Positions 13,201 to 26,800 of a stretch of 64,000 bases of DNA are shown here, in pieces; the stretch's first letter is position 1; each line of letters starts with the position of its first letter. The notes under the pieces are model-generated. The model did no database searches, was not told the origin of the DNA, and was given only the letters and a program-made list of their open reading frames with translations. Where the stretch lies: the NCBI RefSeq assembly GCF_028453695.1, contig NC_135773.1:14818001-14882000 (forward strand). Reading direction: 5' to 3'. The stretch is from Augochlora pura. Its lineage: Eukaryota; Arthropoda; Insecta; Hymenoptera; Halictidae. The translations under genes were made by a program, and so were the position numbers.

Positions 13201-16200
13201 AGAAGCACCGGCGTATAAATACTCACCGAACAAGCAATAAAAATATCGGCGAGCGGCACTCGGTGTGTGCTAGCAGCGGGCTCGTCGCGACACGATCAGT
13301 TCCGATTTCATATTGGATCCACTCTCGATGATGGCTCTTCGTCATTGTCCCATTTATAGCGCCGCTGCTGGAATGAATTTAAAAAAAAAAATACCTAATT
13401 CAGTCGGGAATACGCATATTTGTCGAGCAGTTGTAATGCACTTCATGAGATTCATCAAATGATATTCAAAGCTAATATCGAAAATGGTAATCGTTGCAGA
13501 CTAATAAGATTTAGATGAGGAGACACTAGGTTGCGCCATTGGTTAAAGGAATAGACGATTTCATTAGAGCGGAATCATACTGCTGCAGTATTCTGGTAAT
13601 TACAGAATTAAGTACAGATATACCTTTATGTTTCAAAAATGTGCAAGCGGAAATAAATTAGACGAACCGAACAAGCAGCTGGTTAAATGAGATGAATATT
13701 GTAAAAAGAAAAAATTCCTTTCAACGAAGACTGTATTTTTCCGACTCAGACAAGCGATTCGTTCTACTCGCGGTTAAATAAATATGTTGCACAATAGTAA
13801 GACAGATACAAAAGAAAATATACAATTTAAACGAATTGCGTATACGAAAGAATCTTGTACGAAATTATTTTATCCTGGAAATAATGTTAGAAGTGTCGAA
13901 AGATCTCGGTAGTAGAGACGATGAAAAGATTCAAAGCATTTGAAAGGCGTTATAAAGTAATGAATTGATCAGAAAATCCAACGAAGATTCGAGATGACAA
14001 TCAAAGACATATAAGACGGAAACAGTCTCGGAGAGTTCAACGCGTGACCCGAGGAGGGATTGATATTTCATACGTTTTAGCCCACTTTCCCATTGGATAC
14101 AAGTGTATACGGTTCGGACAAGAATAGAGCGGATTAGTCATCTTGAGTTTCTCTCCGCAGCGCTGAAAATCTTTAGCCAAAGATTTTTCCGGGCGTTTTC
14201 GGCCAGTGAGTCAGCGTTCACCAGAGACATCGCAAGACAAGATATGTCTATCAACGGGCCATTACGCGTACCATATTTTCAGATCCGATTCTTTCATATC
14301 GGTATTTGTCCCAGGGTTGGATAGCGGCTGTTGCCAAATTTCGTATGGCTTGATATCGTGCGTCATCCGTCAGGAACGCGGCCCATGAACCGCGGTAGAA
14401 TTTGTTCTTTCGATTCGATTCGAGGATCCCAAAGGAAATGGGAGAAAAGCGGCGTTCGCCGATTCGGTTTCGGTTTCTCGGAAGAGCGGAATAGCTTCTT
14501 GTCCGTAGAATCCAGATCATTTAAAATAACCAATCAGAAAATAGACCGACAATAAATCGAGCAAGGCGATGGCGTGCGCGGGACGCGCGTGTCGCATTTC
14601 ATGTTTCCCGATTTTCGTGTGAGTTTACAAAATGTCCCGTTGGCACGTGGTCGGGCACCGTACAGCGACTGTGCACACGCGGGGATTACGGACCGCGGCT
14701 ACTCCCGGCGCAATCCCGATTTACATCGTTTGATTCAGGCCAGATCCCATTGTTTATGGTCGGCAGGGTATTCTCGGTGATTGTATTGTGCTCGAAACGG
14801 TGCAAGTTAATGATCACCGACGACCTAAATTCCGCACGTCGATACCCTATAACCTCCCGGCGCGGTTAATGCGGCTGAAAACGCGCAGAATCGATCCACT
14901 CTTTAAATAAATCGTCCGAAGCGGTAATTCAAAACTCTGCTACGAATTCAGCTGTCCGATCATTAGTAACAGATTTCTAGCGACCGTTCTAGGATCCACC
15001 TGTTGCCTTCTTCCTGACTCGATCGAACTGGCGTAATTTTAGAGTAGCAATGGCTACGACCGAATGGAACTTCGCTGAAGTCGGTAAACTTCACTGCGCC
15101 GTCTCTGCTGCAACAACCGCCGCATCGTGGTTCGCAAACTACGTCCGGATCGTAGTCGAACCATCGCGAGATGTTCGGAAATAATTTCACGAAACTCTCG
15201 TTTCAGATATTCTTGTGCGATTAATGGTATTTGTACAGAATCATGGAGAAACAAACAATTATACGGTATCTAAAACAGAGAATGACTCATGGATGTTGAG
15301 AGAATTGTATATGACGAGTAAACAGCGTATTTTACGTAATACGATAGATGGACTATGTTTGCGCAACGATCCTGATGATAATACCCAACAAACTTCGAAT
15401 CTTAAACGGTAAAAAATAGAGTCGACTGTCCACTATTTTAATTGAAGGAAAACTAAAGCGTTTGAAATGAAACAGCGAATGATTTTGAACAGCTCGCGTT
15501 CCGCGTTGTCCGGTTCAGTTTTTACTCGTGGTCCGAACGAAACGGGGAACGCTACTACCCCAGCCCTGAAATATTGATAGCATCCCATCCAGAGGGTCAA
15601 GCTTGCCCAACTTGACCGATAGAGGCGGCTCTGTTTACAAACATGAAACTCATGATCGAGAAGTCAAGATCTTTTGATGCGCAGTACCTGAGAGAATTCA
15701 GTCGAATGAGAGAGAGACCGTAGGGGGATATATTTAGAAAATTGGGGCAGTGTGCTTACTCGGCAACTCCGAGATCATTATAGGTCTTTTTACGCGGCGA
15801 ACGCGCGGCTTATTCGCCGTTTATCGACATCTTTCCCGTAAATCCACGTTACTATAACCGATCGATCACTCTATAGTTGCGTCTGGATCGTGTCTATGAC
15901 CAGACAACTATCATCAATTAACGTAGCTAAACGAATTCATCTCGCGGAGCTGCCGAGTGACAGTCCGGCAAAACGGTTATAGCTCGATTCAGCTTGGCAT
16001 ATATTATGCAGCGATACGATCCAAAGATGCCGCAGTTCCCCGAATAATTTTCAGAAACTTGCTCGAGGGCTGTTATATGCGAAGCGCTGAGAGGAATGAA
16101 TTTATAAGTGCGTTGACTTGAAACACGAGCCTACGATAATCAGGTTGCAACGTCCCGGCTAGAACGAGCTTGCAGTTTAATCGATAAGTGCTGCCTCTGC

Positions 16201-17690
16201 TCTCCGATCCGATCAAGTATCGAGCCAAGATCGGGAGGCTGGAAGACTCCATTAGGACCGCAGAAAGCATGCCGGCTCTTTCGTCGTAATGGATCCAATC
16301 CAACGTTCTCATCTTTTAGAAAGTTATATATTGACTTTGGATCCAGTTTCATGGATTATTTGACGAGCAGAGGAAAACAGCTTCTAATGCGGTATAAGTA
16401 TGGTTCAATTAAGAAAAGACTGTTTATTTTTGTTCATGTATGCATACGTTTTGGGTTTCAGCTGTGACAGATTAAGCGTAAGTTCCAGTTTTAGCTTCTC
16501 TGATAGTTAAGCTTCCCACTGAAGCAAGTACCTTGAGAATTTTAAATAATAAATTCTATTTTCGCAGAAAATATTACAGAAAATAGAAAGACATGTTCTA
16601 TAGAGCATAGGACGTCTAGATTTATAGCATCGTGTATAGATCAACAATATCGTGGGAGACATGTATAGTGTTCTGGACGAGTTCGTTCCCTTTTCATAAA
16701 AACAGAGATTACGCACGTGCGACGACCACGATTTTCTCTTGCAGCGAACAATTTTGTGCATGGCCTATATTTCGTAAGAAACGTCGTATTTCATAGAACT
16801 GTGGTATCATAAACGCCGCCGCCGAAACAAACGCGGACATGTTAAGAATAGGAGCATTATGTCGCGTCACCAGAGGGAACGAACTGTCCACTAAACCCGA
16901 CATGTGCACAGGGAATGAAAGATAAAATTTCGATTTGCTCGACGAATGGTGGTCGTTGAGAGTCCCAACGTTCTGGACGAGCCTTCTCCAGCGAGCCTTC
17001 GAGCGAATCTGTCGCAACCAAGCTCACCGTCCTGTAAACAAAATGCGGCGCACAATTGTTAGACGGCCCTTCTCGGGCCGTCGCCAAATATCCGTCGAAA
17101 CGTGCCGGCGCGGATCGTTAATGCGGATAGAAGGAAGCTTCGGCACCAGTCTCTCATAGGTGTACACCTTGCCGGTCCCGCAGTAGCCGCAGCACTCTAA
17201 GGGAGAGCCGGAGGAATCGCGTCTCCGGTTGGAAAAAGAGGGAAAGAGTCAGTTATTCTGGTCTGAGGTCTTCCGATGTGCTTTCCTACAGCTGGAATTC
17301 TCCACCAGATGGAGCCACGCGCTAGCCGCGTCGGAGTGGGAGCAAGGTGATGAAGAGGACGTAGAAGAGAAGGGGCCAATCTCAAATTACTTGGTGAGCT
17401 CCGGGCTAGGCCGACCGAGCATCTTTGCCCACCACCGTCCGGCGACCTTTTATAGACACTCGACGGGAGTGGGGCGGGGTGGGTGGTCGTAGAAATTTTG
17501 TGAAAACTGGATGTTTTAGGAAAATTGGTTCGCCACCGTCCTCTATCTTTTCTTTCTATCTCTGGAGGGTATTTATAGAGGCGACGAGGGGAACTTCGTT
17601 TTATACGGCTGCGGCGAGGGACCCACCGGTTCGGGCAATTTTACTTGCTGATCGCGACGTGTCCCGCTGTTTTGGATGAAGAAAAATGTA
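10239..17690. other. Intergenic, no gene recognised
   Basis: No supported coding sequence. A purine-rich GGA/GAG tract at about 11,010-11,105 gives an artificial Glu-rich frame on + and a Ser/Pro-rich one on -. A TATAAATA at 13,216-13,223 is followed 75-80 bp later by an initiator-like TCAGTT, too far for a normal TATA-initiator pair. The remainder is unremarkable. Confidence 0.5.
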
Positions 17691-17698
17691 TTATAGGA

Positions 17699-17796
17699 TA
17701 TAAATACGGCCGGAATTCATGGCGGCGCGGCGGGAGTGGGGCGGCATGCTAGTAGAATGAGGCTCCCGCTTTCAGACTAGCTGGCTAGTGGTTAGG
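17699..17796 (+). promoter_or_regulatory. Candidate TATA promoter and noncoding exon
   Basis: TATAAATA lies at 17,699-17,706 in a GC-rich context. About 90 bp further on, a good splice donor (TTAGG followed by GTAAAC at 17,797) could end a noncoding first exon. This is the best-looking promoter upstream of paramyosin on the same strand, 3 kb before the start codon, so it is a candidate for the long-form promoter. The link is inference: no acceptor pairing is proven and an initiation site nearer 20.63 kb is equally possible. Confidence 0.3.
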
Positions 17797-20634
17797 GTAA
17801 ACGATAGCGTAATCGGAACTGTTCCGGAAACCGGGCACAATGAGAATACCGTCTTTTCGATAGGTGAACAATTTCTTTGGTCGCAAAATGATGTTAACAG
17901 CTTTCATTTATATCGAAAGGGTCCTAGAAAAATTCTTGCGTTCTTTTATTTCTGCAGAATGGGCGAGTTTGTTAATTTTGTAGTAACTACATCCATCGCT
18001 TACCAATTTACTCTAAATAAAGATTTTGTATACGTTAGAACGTATTAGGCATATTATATATCACATTATGTCTACAACATATATGTTGTGTTTGAACGGA
18101 AGAAAAACAGTTTTCTATGCTTGGAAACGATGACTAACCATCTTCTTAATTTTTCTCCTGAGTATAAATAAATACAAATATATTTCATCTCGACGTTCAT
18201 ATACCGTGTTGATTTATTTTCTATTTCTGACATACAGATTGATGATACATTATACGTCCCATTAGACCTGCACTCTGTATGTCTTATTTGGTTTAAAAAC
18301 AGTCGGCTATTTTCGGAAATGATGATTAATAATGATGTATTAGAGTCTAAACAAGTAGACGTATATTTCATCTCGACAATAGAATGCCGTGGCGATTTAT
18401 TTTTAATCCTCTATTTATTATATACCCACCCAAGTGTCAACTAGAAATAAATTCGCAGGTGGTGCATTCTCTATTGATTAATACCGATGACCCGGCTGTC
18501 AATCAACCGACGGATTGGAAACATTTCAAGTTTCCTCCGATAAACGTAGGTTCAGTGACACAGTAAATAATTTTAGACGCAATAAGAAGGCATTGTCTAG
18601 CAGGAATAGGCACCAAGAGAGCCGCGTTATCTGCGCCGATGGAAACACGCGCGGCATTTTCGTCAGTTATCGTCGTCTCGTCAGTTATCATCGTCTCGTC
18701 AACAACAACGTCGCATGTAAATACCGAAGACACGTAGACGTTCCACCGCAGCTGCGGGATCGGCAAGAATTCGCGACAGATTCCGAGAATTCGTGCGGCA
18801 GCCGAAGATTTTTCTGGAGAAATTCCCTTCACCTGTTGAGTCATCAGTCAACCCCTTTCCGATGAACCGGACGAGAGTCTGCCGTTCTTCCTTATATAAA
18901 TAAATGCATACTAGGTGTCCTTTAAATAGGGACAGAGGGCCCCTTACAGTTCAAATCGCAGATTAAACAACGTCTGCAATTTCTACCTCTTTTTGCGATG
19001 TTTTCTCAAAAGAAAATATTCTTCGCGAATTCGAAAGAATTCGTTCTAAAAACAATTTTAACGAGACGTCAAGTGTTGAGAGCTGCATGATCAATGGCAT
19101 CGCGTACTGATTTCATTTAGTGGAACGAATTTCCGTGGTATGGACAAGCAATTGTGCGTTACGCTGGACGATAATAAATTATGTTCCCGACGCGGTGATT
19201 CTACGCTCGGAAATAGTCGCAGATGATTCGGCGGTTCTAAAAACGCTTTTGGCTCCGATATGACACCGGCCCGGTGACGTCTCGCGATTGTTACACTTTT
19301 TAGCGATCGCGTCCGCGTCGCCGGGTATCGGTATTCGAGTGAGTCAACGACTCCTCTGATCGATGCCCGATCTATGCGAAGTGATGACCCTGTAGCTTTT
19401 CAAGTACGTTATATCTAAATCGGTACGAGGAGCAACGCAGTTGCACGGCCGTGTCTTGGGCGAATAATTCTACGGCGAGAGGCGTGGGACGCCAGAGCGA
19501 ATTCTAATTCTAATTGCCGAGAACTGTTCGGTCAATTTCGAGTCGGAATTGATTTTTGATCGTGACCCGTACACCTGTTGTGCGGTGCTTACACACCTCT
19601 GTTGCGTAAAGGCCAGATCACTTTCGCGAAGAACGTCTTATTTCGCGACAATATCGTCTATTATAATATATGGTTTACGGAGTTGCGCTAGTAATGGATT
19701 TGTTTTCGTATTTTCATATTTGATGCTAATTAATTTTCAGTTTTAGAAAATGTCGGTACCACTGTTTTTATATGTGAAAGAAAGACTTATAAATATGCGA
19801 TTTGTCTTTGGAAGGGTGAAGAAGAAAATTATGAGTATTTACTTCGTCGCTTGCGCGATAGTCACCTCTATATGAAAAGACTATAACTGTGTTTTCTTTT
19901 TACCACTTGGAGCGACAATTAAGCTTGCCCGTCGTTTTGTAATATAAAAATGGTATCGATATCCTGTCTGGAATATTCTGTCATGGTTGCAAGAAATCGT
20001 TGAATTTATCAACTGAAAATACAATGAATGAATATACAAATTAAAATGATGTCTAAACGCAAGATGTGTCTAGAAACGAGATCCTCTTGACAAACTTCAA
20101 TTAATATTAGCAAATGAAGTAATTCGTCATTCGGACGGTTTCGGTTGACCCGGCAGCGTCGCGGAAAATGGATCACCGATTCAACGTTTGCAGAATATGA
20201 AATATCGCGGATGCTCGATCCGTTTGAAGGCGATCCAACGAAGGGATTACCGCGATCGAGCCTGTAGATCGGATCGAGGAGGGTGGCAGGTGCGTCTAGG
20301 AAACGTGGGCGTCCTCGGGGCGACGGTGGTCGTCGGCTGGTGGTTCCCGTCGACGGTAGAGGAGGACGAGGAACAACGAGGATGACGAGTCGCCGCGGCC
20401 GCGTGTTCCTGGTGGGGGCCAGCGATCCATCGCGCAGGCGCGCGACCGTCATTTTGACGAAGCCATGGAGCCGCCGGCGCGCCATACGAACGACGACGGG
20501 TCGCGCACTACGAGTAGGGCGCTGGTCGGCTCCGAAACCTCGAAGAAGAGAAGGAAGAAGAAGAAGACAAGAAGAAGGTGGAGGAGGAAGTGGCAGCTGA
20601 CTACGACGATTTAAATCAAGACGACTTAACTTAG
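17797..20634. other. Upstream region of paramyosin, no gene seen
   Basis: AT-rich around 18.0-18.5 kb and GC-rich from 20.1 kb on. From 20,545 to 20,600 a GAAGAA/GGAGGA purine tract precedes the start. If the promoter is at 17.7 kb this is the first intron; otherwise it is the promoter-proximal region. The - strand frame at 20,009-20,485 is Arg/Pro-rich and resembles nothing I know. Confidence 0.4.
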
Positions 20635-20758
20635 CACCAGCCAGTGCATCGAGGTGTAAACCGAAGGTTTACCGAACAACCCGAGGAGTCACGAATCTCG
20701 GCCGAAGACGGGACGGAACGTAGGTTCATCGAGGACGCAAGCGAACTAAGCGGACAGG
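20635..20758 (+). promoter_or_regulatory. Paramyosin 5' leader
   Basis: Sequence immediately before the start codon. A possible acceptor (CTTAG before CACCAG, near 20,634) or an initiator-like CCAGTGC near 20,640 would begin the leader here; sequence alone does not decide between them. The start context has A at -3 (AGGATGT), acceptable for insects. Confidence 0.4.
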
Positions 20759-20872
20759 ATGTCTTCAGCGATCGCTAAAGCTTCCAAATACACGTACCGC
20801 TCCACCGGCGAAGGTACCGCCAACGTTAGCATCGAATACAGCGCTGACCTGACCGCTCTCTCTAGGCTGGAG
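20759..20872 (+). CDS. Prm: Paramyosin exon 1 (residues 1-38)
   Basis: Carries the start codon and the non-helical head with SSKYTYR-like and NVSIEY motifs, ending SRLE at a phase-0 donor GTAGGT. The first in-frame ATG matches the family N-terminus. Confidence 0.93.
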
Positions 20873-23800
20873 GTAGGTTGCCCTGAAAAACGGATCGTTT
20901 CTCTCCCCGTTCTCTATCGTTGCAATGAACGCTTCCTCACGATATTGCTCCGTTTCTCTCGAACAAATCACACGATTTTGAAAATCATTCGCTTCGAATT
21001 TAACCAAATATTTTCAGCATGGGGTTTGGGTTTCTAGTACATTAGAGAAACGGAGCAGTATTGTGGTCGATTTTTACGGTATTGATAAGATTCATAGGAT
21101 CCCAGGGAACTCGATTTCTCAGGCCGCTAAAATCGAAAAGGGAACAGGAGTTCGTCGTTGAAAAAGAACGCTGCAGTTTCACCGACAAGCGAGTACAGGA
21201 ATACTGGATGAAGAACTATGATAACTTGAACGAGATGCTAGATCGGCAAAGAGAGTGCAAGATGTATAAAATGCGAAATAAAAAATGATGTTGAATACGA
21301 GAGTATTGAAAGAAAATCCTGGTATCTCGAAATGGAAGACGAGCGCTAAGATTTCGAAAGAAGAGGCATCCGATCAAGGGGACGCGGTTTTTGATGAAGA
21401 ACGAAAAGACGCAGAACGTCGCTTGAAATAAAAAGGATTGAGCTCCGTTCGGTTCTTCCGGAGCAGCTTCCAAAGAGAAGGGAGATCGGTAGTGATTGTC
21501 GCTGGTGAACTCGGGTAACGTAGATCAGTGACCGATTTCGCGGTGGGGACAGTGTAACGGGAGAAAGTTCAGTGACCATAAGGGATATTAGTGCCAACCC
21601 TGACGAGGAAAGTGCCGTAGACGGTTCCGTGGCTATCGGATTGCTCGTGTACGAAAATAGTCGTGAATATCGGTCTCAAACGACGATCGTGCCGGGACAC
21701 ACCGGAGTGACATCTTCGAGGCGCTCGCGAAACGCTCGTGAGAAGACGGCGTGCCCGACGTCCGTCGATGTCCGCCGATATCCGTCGATAACGACCAATC
21801 CTCGGAACCCATCTGCGACCCCGAGGAACATGGAAACGTGCATTCGCCTCTCCTCTCGCTCCAAGTAAGATTGTCCTTTCTCGCCGGTCCGCCGAGGCCG
21901 CGGGTGAACGAGTGCACGTTCCCCCGTCCCGTTCAAAACGACCCGAATGGACACGGTCGCAGAGAAAGAAAGAGAGAGAGAGAGAGAAAACACTCCTGTT
22001 CCCTCGAGGACAAGCCCGTACAGAGGCCGTCCGTCTTTCTGAAATACCGGGCGTCCGCTGTTGGATATTTTCGTCGGCCGATTACGTAAAGCACCGGCTC
22101 GCCGTAACGAGCCCCGTGGCACGCTCTAATCCTTTCATGCCTCTCGTTTCAGGACAAAATCCGCCTGCTGCAGGATGACCTGGAGTCCGAGAGGGAACTG
22201 CGTCAGAGGGTGAGTTCCGCGAATGCTGCTTTTCTTTCCTTCCCTCCCTAGCCCCTCGCTTCGTTTCGTAACCACCGCTGCAAGCTCCTATTCGAACGAT
22301 TTTTATTCAGCCGCCGTGTCCGCGATCCTCTCCAGTCCCTCTAGAATTTCGGAGATCTTTGTCGAGCGGAAGCTACGCCGTAGTATTCCGAGGATAGTGC
22401 GAGTCGCTCGAGAGAGGAGGGTCGGAATCGGGACGCGGCTTAGGAACGGAGATAAAAATATCGGGGCCGCGGGGCGATAAACGTCAACTCGGAGGACTTT
22501 ATGTAATGTCGGTATTGTGAATTTTCAAGCTGATACGAAAAAGAAAGCGAGAACGGTCTGCTCCATCATAGAGTGGGGAGCAGTAGGTCGAAATGTCCAG
22601 CTCACGACTCGCGTCTATTTTTGGGGATGCGCACCTCTTCAGCGAACGAACTCGCATTCCTTTTTCGTGTTCGTGTCCCGTGCGATGCCTATCGTTCGAA
22701 GAATAGTTTTTTCGCGATAATCGTTCTCCACGTGGACGCGGGATGTTTCGATTTTTGTGCTAATTCGGCCCGATTATCGCGCGTACAATTTGGCCGCGCG
22801 GTTTACTGGTTCGTCGAGCTGGGACCGGTCGAGACAAATTCCAGGAAAGTTTCGCGTAAATAGCGGGTTATGTTACGGGTAGCTTCTCCAGTTTCATTGT
22901 TCGTTAAAGTCTCGCTGAAATCACATTCATACGTAACGCTCCGCCGAGATACGTGACTTGAACGGGTGCCAGCGTTGTTCTTCTCTCGGTCGCAAAAACC
23001 TGGAAGTTATGATCGCGTTTAATACGTTTTACGAGATAAATTATCTTCCACGTCGTTTTTACATCGAGTAAACACGGCGGGGGTCCGAGTCCATATTACG
23101 TAATTTCACCAATTCCTTTTTCTAGAGCGAACCAATTGCTACATGCCTTTCTTATTTTTCTCTGAACGTCTACTTAACCTGCGCAGTTGCACAAACTGCC
23201 CCATTTTCATCTCAGAGCGCACATTGTAAAACAATGTACGAAGGTGCGAACCCTGTTATGTCATGCTATAAACTTTACAACCCATATTTATTAGTTTCAA
23301 GTGCACGCGAGTACTTATCCGAAACACATTTCGAATTTATCGCCTGTCATTTCCAGTTCGTGAAATGTCTGACCGCTCGCTTACTCATTCCACTTATACT
23401 GTTTCCGTCCGTTGCACGACGATTTGTAGTCCATTAATAATAAATATCGAGCTTCCGAACATTTCCAAATTTTTCAAAATTAATCCTTTGCTTATCAAAC
23501 GAATGGCAATGTACCTTCAGCATTAAAACTTGTAAAACTTGGCTGATTATTGTAATTAATATTAAATCGTGTCGAGTAATGTCGATGGAGAGGTTCGAGC
23601 AATATTTACGCGATATGTTCGCGATTTCTGACGACAAGGCTGATTTAGGGAAACCGAATGTTCGAACGCAGCCGGTAAATAGAAGGCAGTATGGAGAACA
23701 CGGTGGTTTCCGGAGAAGGAGGGACAGCTATGGCGATGTCGCGGGATTCTCTTTTCCCAATAAACGCCTCGTTTGTAATATGAATAAAGCTCCCGATATA

Positions 23801-26800
23801 GAGCCGGTTCGTCCGGAATTAGATCGTTCTATTCGCGGTACGAAGAAACCTGACGTCAAGCTTGCACCGAGCCGTTCGCGTCGTTCCTCGAGCCCTCTTT
23901 CCAAAACAATGCGACGCATCTCGATTACACTCGACACGCATCAACATGTTCCGACTGTGCTATACTATTGCACTACAATGACTCTGTTCGATAACTTCAC
24001 TTAACAGCATACAGACTAGCCTGTGACTGGCGAAGTGCACGGTTCGGTTATCTAACCCGTGAGGATCGGCAACTGACGTACGCGAAACTCCTTTAACTTG
24101 AACAACTCGAACTAAACGTAATTCCCAAATGAAGCGTACGAATTACATCGGAATAATAACGCAAATTTACTTGTACGGGACACAATGGAATTTCGTGACA
24201 CGACGTTAGTTCGTTGATTTATTATTACGAATTACTTTATTAACATGACCTAACGAAATGTTTGGTAGCTTTCCTCGACGATTAACTGCCTGATCCATGA
24301 TTACAATTTTTCTGAAAATTATCTAGACTGCTGATCTTTGTGCAAATTTCTTCGAATTATGATAAAAATTTGTCTTTCCTTTTTTTATTTGTTTTTCGAA
24401 TCATTTTCTTAGCCCGCGTTTACCATAATTGCACGAAGTCTGCAGTTTAGCGTTGTTGCGGTATATTATTGTGTTAATTATTTCTTGATGCACCACGTGC
24501 TTTTGCAGATCGAACGCGAGCGCGCCGACTTGAGCGTGCAGGTGATCCAGCTGTCCGAACGTCTCGAAGAGGCAGAGGGTGGTGCTGAATCTCAGGTAAC
24601 CCCAGGCATTTATTAGGCTAAATTACGACCGCTGGAATAATTCGATCTATTAACTTTGTCTTTTGTTTTGGAACCGCATAGTTTGAGATCAACAAGAAAA
24701 GGGACACGGAACTGGCCAAGCTGCGCAAACTACTCGAAGATGTACATCTCGAGAGCGAGGAGACCGCACACCTTCTGCGCAAGAAACACCAAGAGGTCGT
24801 CGTCGATTTCCAAGACCAGATCGACCAACTTTCGAAAGCGCGCGCAAGGTTAGTATCGCAAAACTGATTCGAACGGAAGTCGAAATTTTTATTCTACTGA
24901 ACACGTTTCTGTGCACGCGACGTTGCCAGGACAAAAGTAAGTACACGTCGTTTTAGAAGTAATATGACTACTAAAAATTTAATACCAACTCTGGTACACA
25001 CACACATATACACATGTACTTGTCACTTATCTGGTAGATCGTTTCTTTCCATTACCGCGTGAATTCGATATCGATGGACAAATTAAGCTGGCCAAAACGA
25101 GGTCTATAATTATTCTCGAGATCATATTCTATCCCGAAGCGCTTCTCTAATTATATCTCGAAACGGCATAATCGCTCCACCTTCTGAGATCGCTCTTCGA
25201 ATCGGATGAAGATTAGACGGTGCCGTCGAAATTCCACTATCTGAAGTTCCGCTATTTTTAACGATCTATTTTCCGCACTGACCGTCGATGGAAACGCGGC
25301 GGTTCGCAGCGGTCGGCACCCGAATCTCCTCCGAGTGATATTAAATTTAAGTATCAAAGCAAAGCGCCGATAACATGCTGTCGGAAGTGAACCTAAACAC
25401 GCTCCGTTTCCCACACGAAATCCCAGCGCGGCGAACAAACGAATTCGGAACACCAATAAACCGTGGTTAATTATATACACCTGTGAAAATAAAATCGCTG
25501 CTGCGTCTCGCTCGCGGAACAAACCCCCCCCCTCTCCTGCTCTTTGAGGTCAAAGCGCGGGAACGTCAATAAACAGTTCGCCGGAAGTCCGAAGGTGTTT
25601 GAAGCTGCGCCGGGAGCGCGAAAGTCTTCTCCGCGAATCCCGAGGGGAAACGAGGAAAACAGGGAAAACAGGGGGGAAACCGGGATCGGGAAAACTTAAA
25701 GGGATGAACGAAGGGGGTGAATCACGGCGGCTCCGCGCCGTTAATTATAGTGGGCACCGTGGGGAACGAAAAGCATATTCGAAAATTGCGGGAATTATGC
25801 TCGACGATACTGGCCAACGGCCAAGCAACCAACTTACTCGCACCTGAAATACGCGTTTGACTCGTTCCCTCGGCTTTTCTAAACATAACCCGCGTCCTTT
25901 TCGACGTCCCGGCGCCCCGACGCGCGACGTCGCGCTACAAGGACGCATACACTTCGAAAATTCTTCGGCCTGTCATCGGGACGCAGTCTATTATCTAGTT
26001 GACTCTGTCAGCCTCGCTCTGAACCTTCCTCGCCCCGAAAATTACGTAATCCTGTTGCGTAAACACGAAACACGGGTCAAACAAAGGAACGGAATCCCCG
26101 AAACATTGCTGGTATTCCTTCGCAATCGATTCCCGAGTTTCCCTCCGTTTCACTTTCCATTATAGAAAAGTATTAGGTTGGAAACTATGAAACGGGCGGT
26201 TTTGTTTGGTCTGTATTCAGCTGCGACGCCCGTTTCATAGTTTCCAACCTAATTGAAATGAGAGTACAAATTCTAAGGTCGAAAGTATCGTATAGCACTC
26301 ATTGAACTCCTCAATTATTTCTTACCACCGCAATTCATTCGATTTTCTTCGTCTAGAAAATATCGATAAAATGATCTTATGCCTGTGTCAATGGCTATTG
26401 TTCATTAGGAATGTAATTAAAATTCCAAAAATTCGCTGGATAGATTTTTGTCCATTTGAAACGTGTCCTCTGCTAATTACATGATAATTTCGAGTTTTCT
26501 ATAAATTACAATTTTTCGCTCCCAGCGTAATGCTAATGGCGAATCAAGAATTCTCTGTTGAAATCGGATCCCGGGGGATTCCGTTCCAAGTGTACCTTTC
26601 AGCGGAGGCAATTACGACATTTATGCGTCAACGGTGTCGCTTCGAAGTAACAGTTAATTGCCTCTTAATATTTCAGCCGGCAAAATAGAACGGTGAGCGC
26701 GCGCGCGCCATAACGTCGGACGGCAATAATAAATGGAAGGTGTATTGCGACCAACAGTTCCGGGGTAGCGGCCAGAAAGTGAAAAGTCTTCCGTGACTTT

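Noticed and set aside
13216..13302. TATAAATA plus TCAGTT as a promoter
   Set aside because: The spacing of about 80 bp is too long for a TATA-initiator pair, and no gene follows on either strand.
20009..20485. 158-codon - strand frame upstream of paramyosin
   Set aside because: Biased Arg/Pro composition, no recognisable motif, and overlapped by similar + strand frames.
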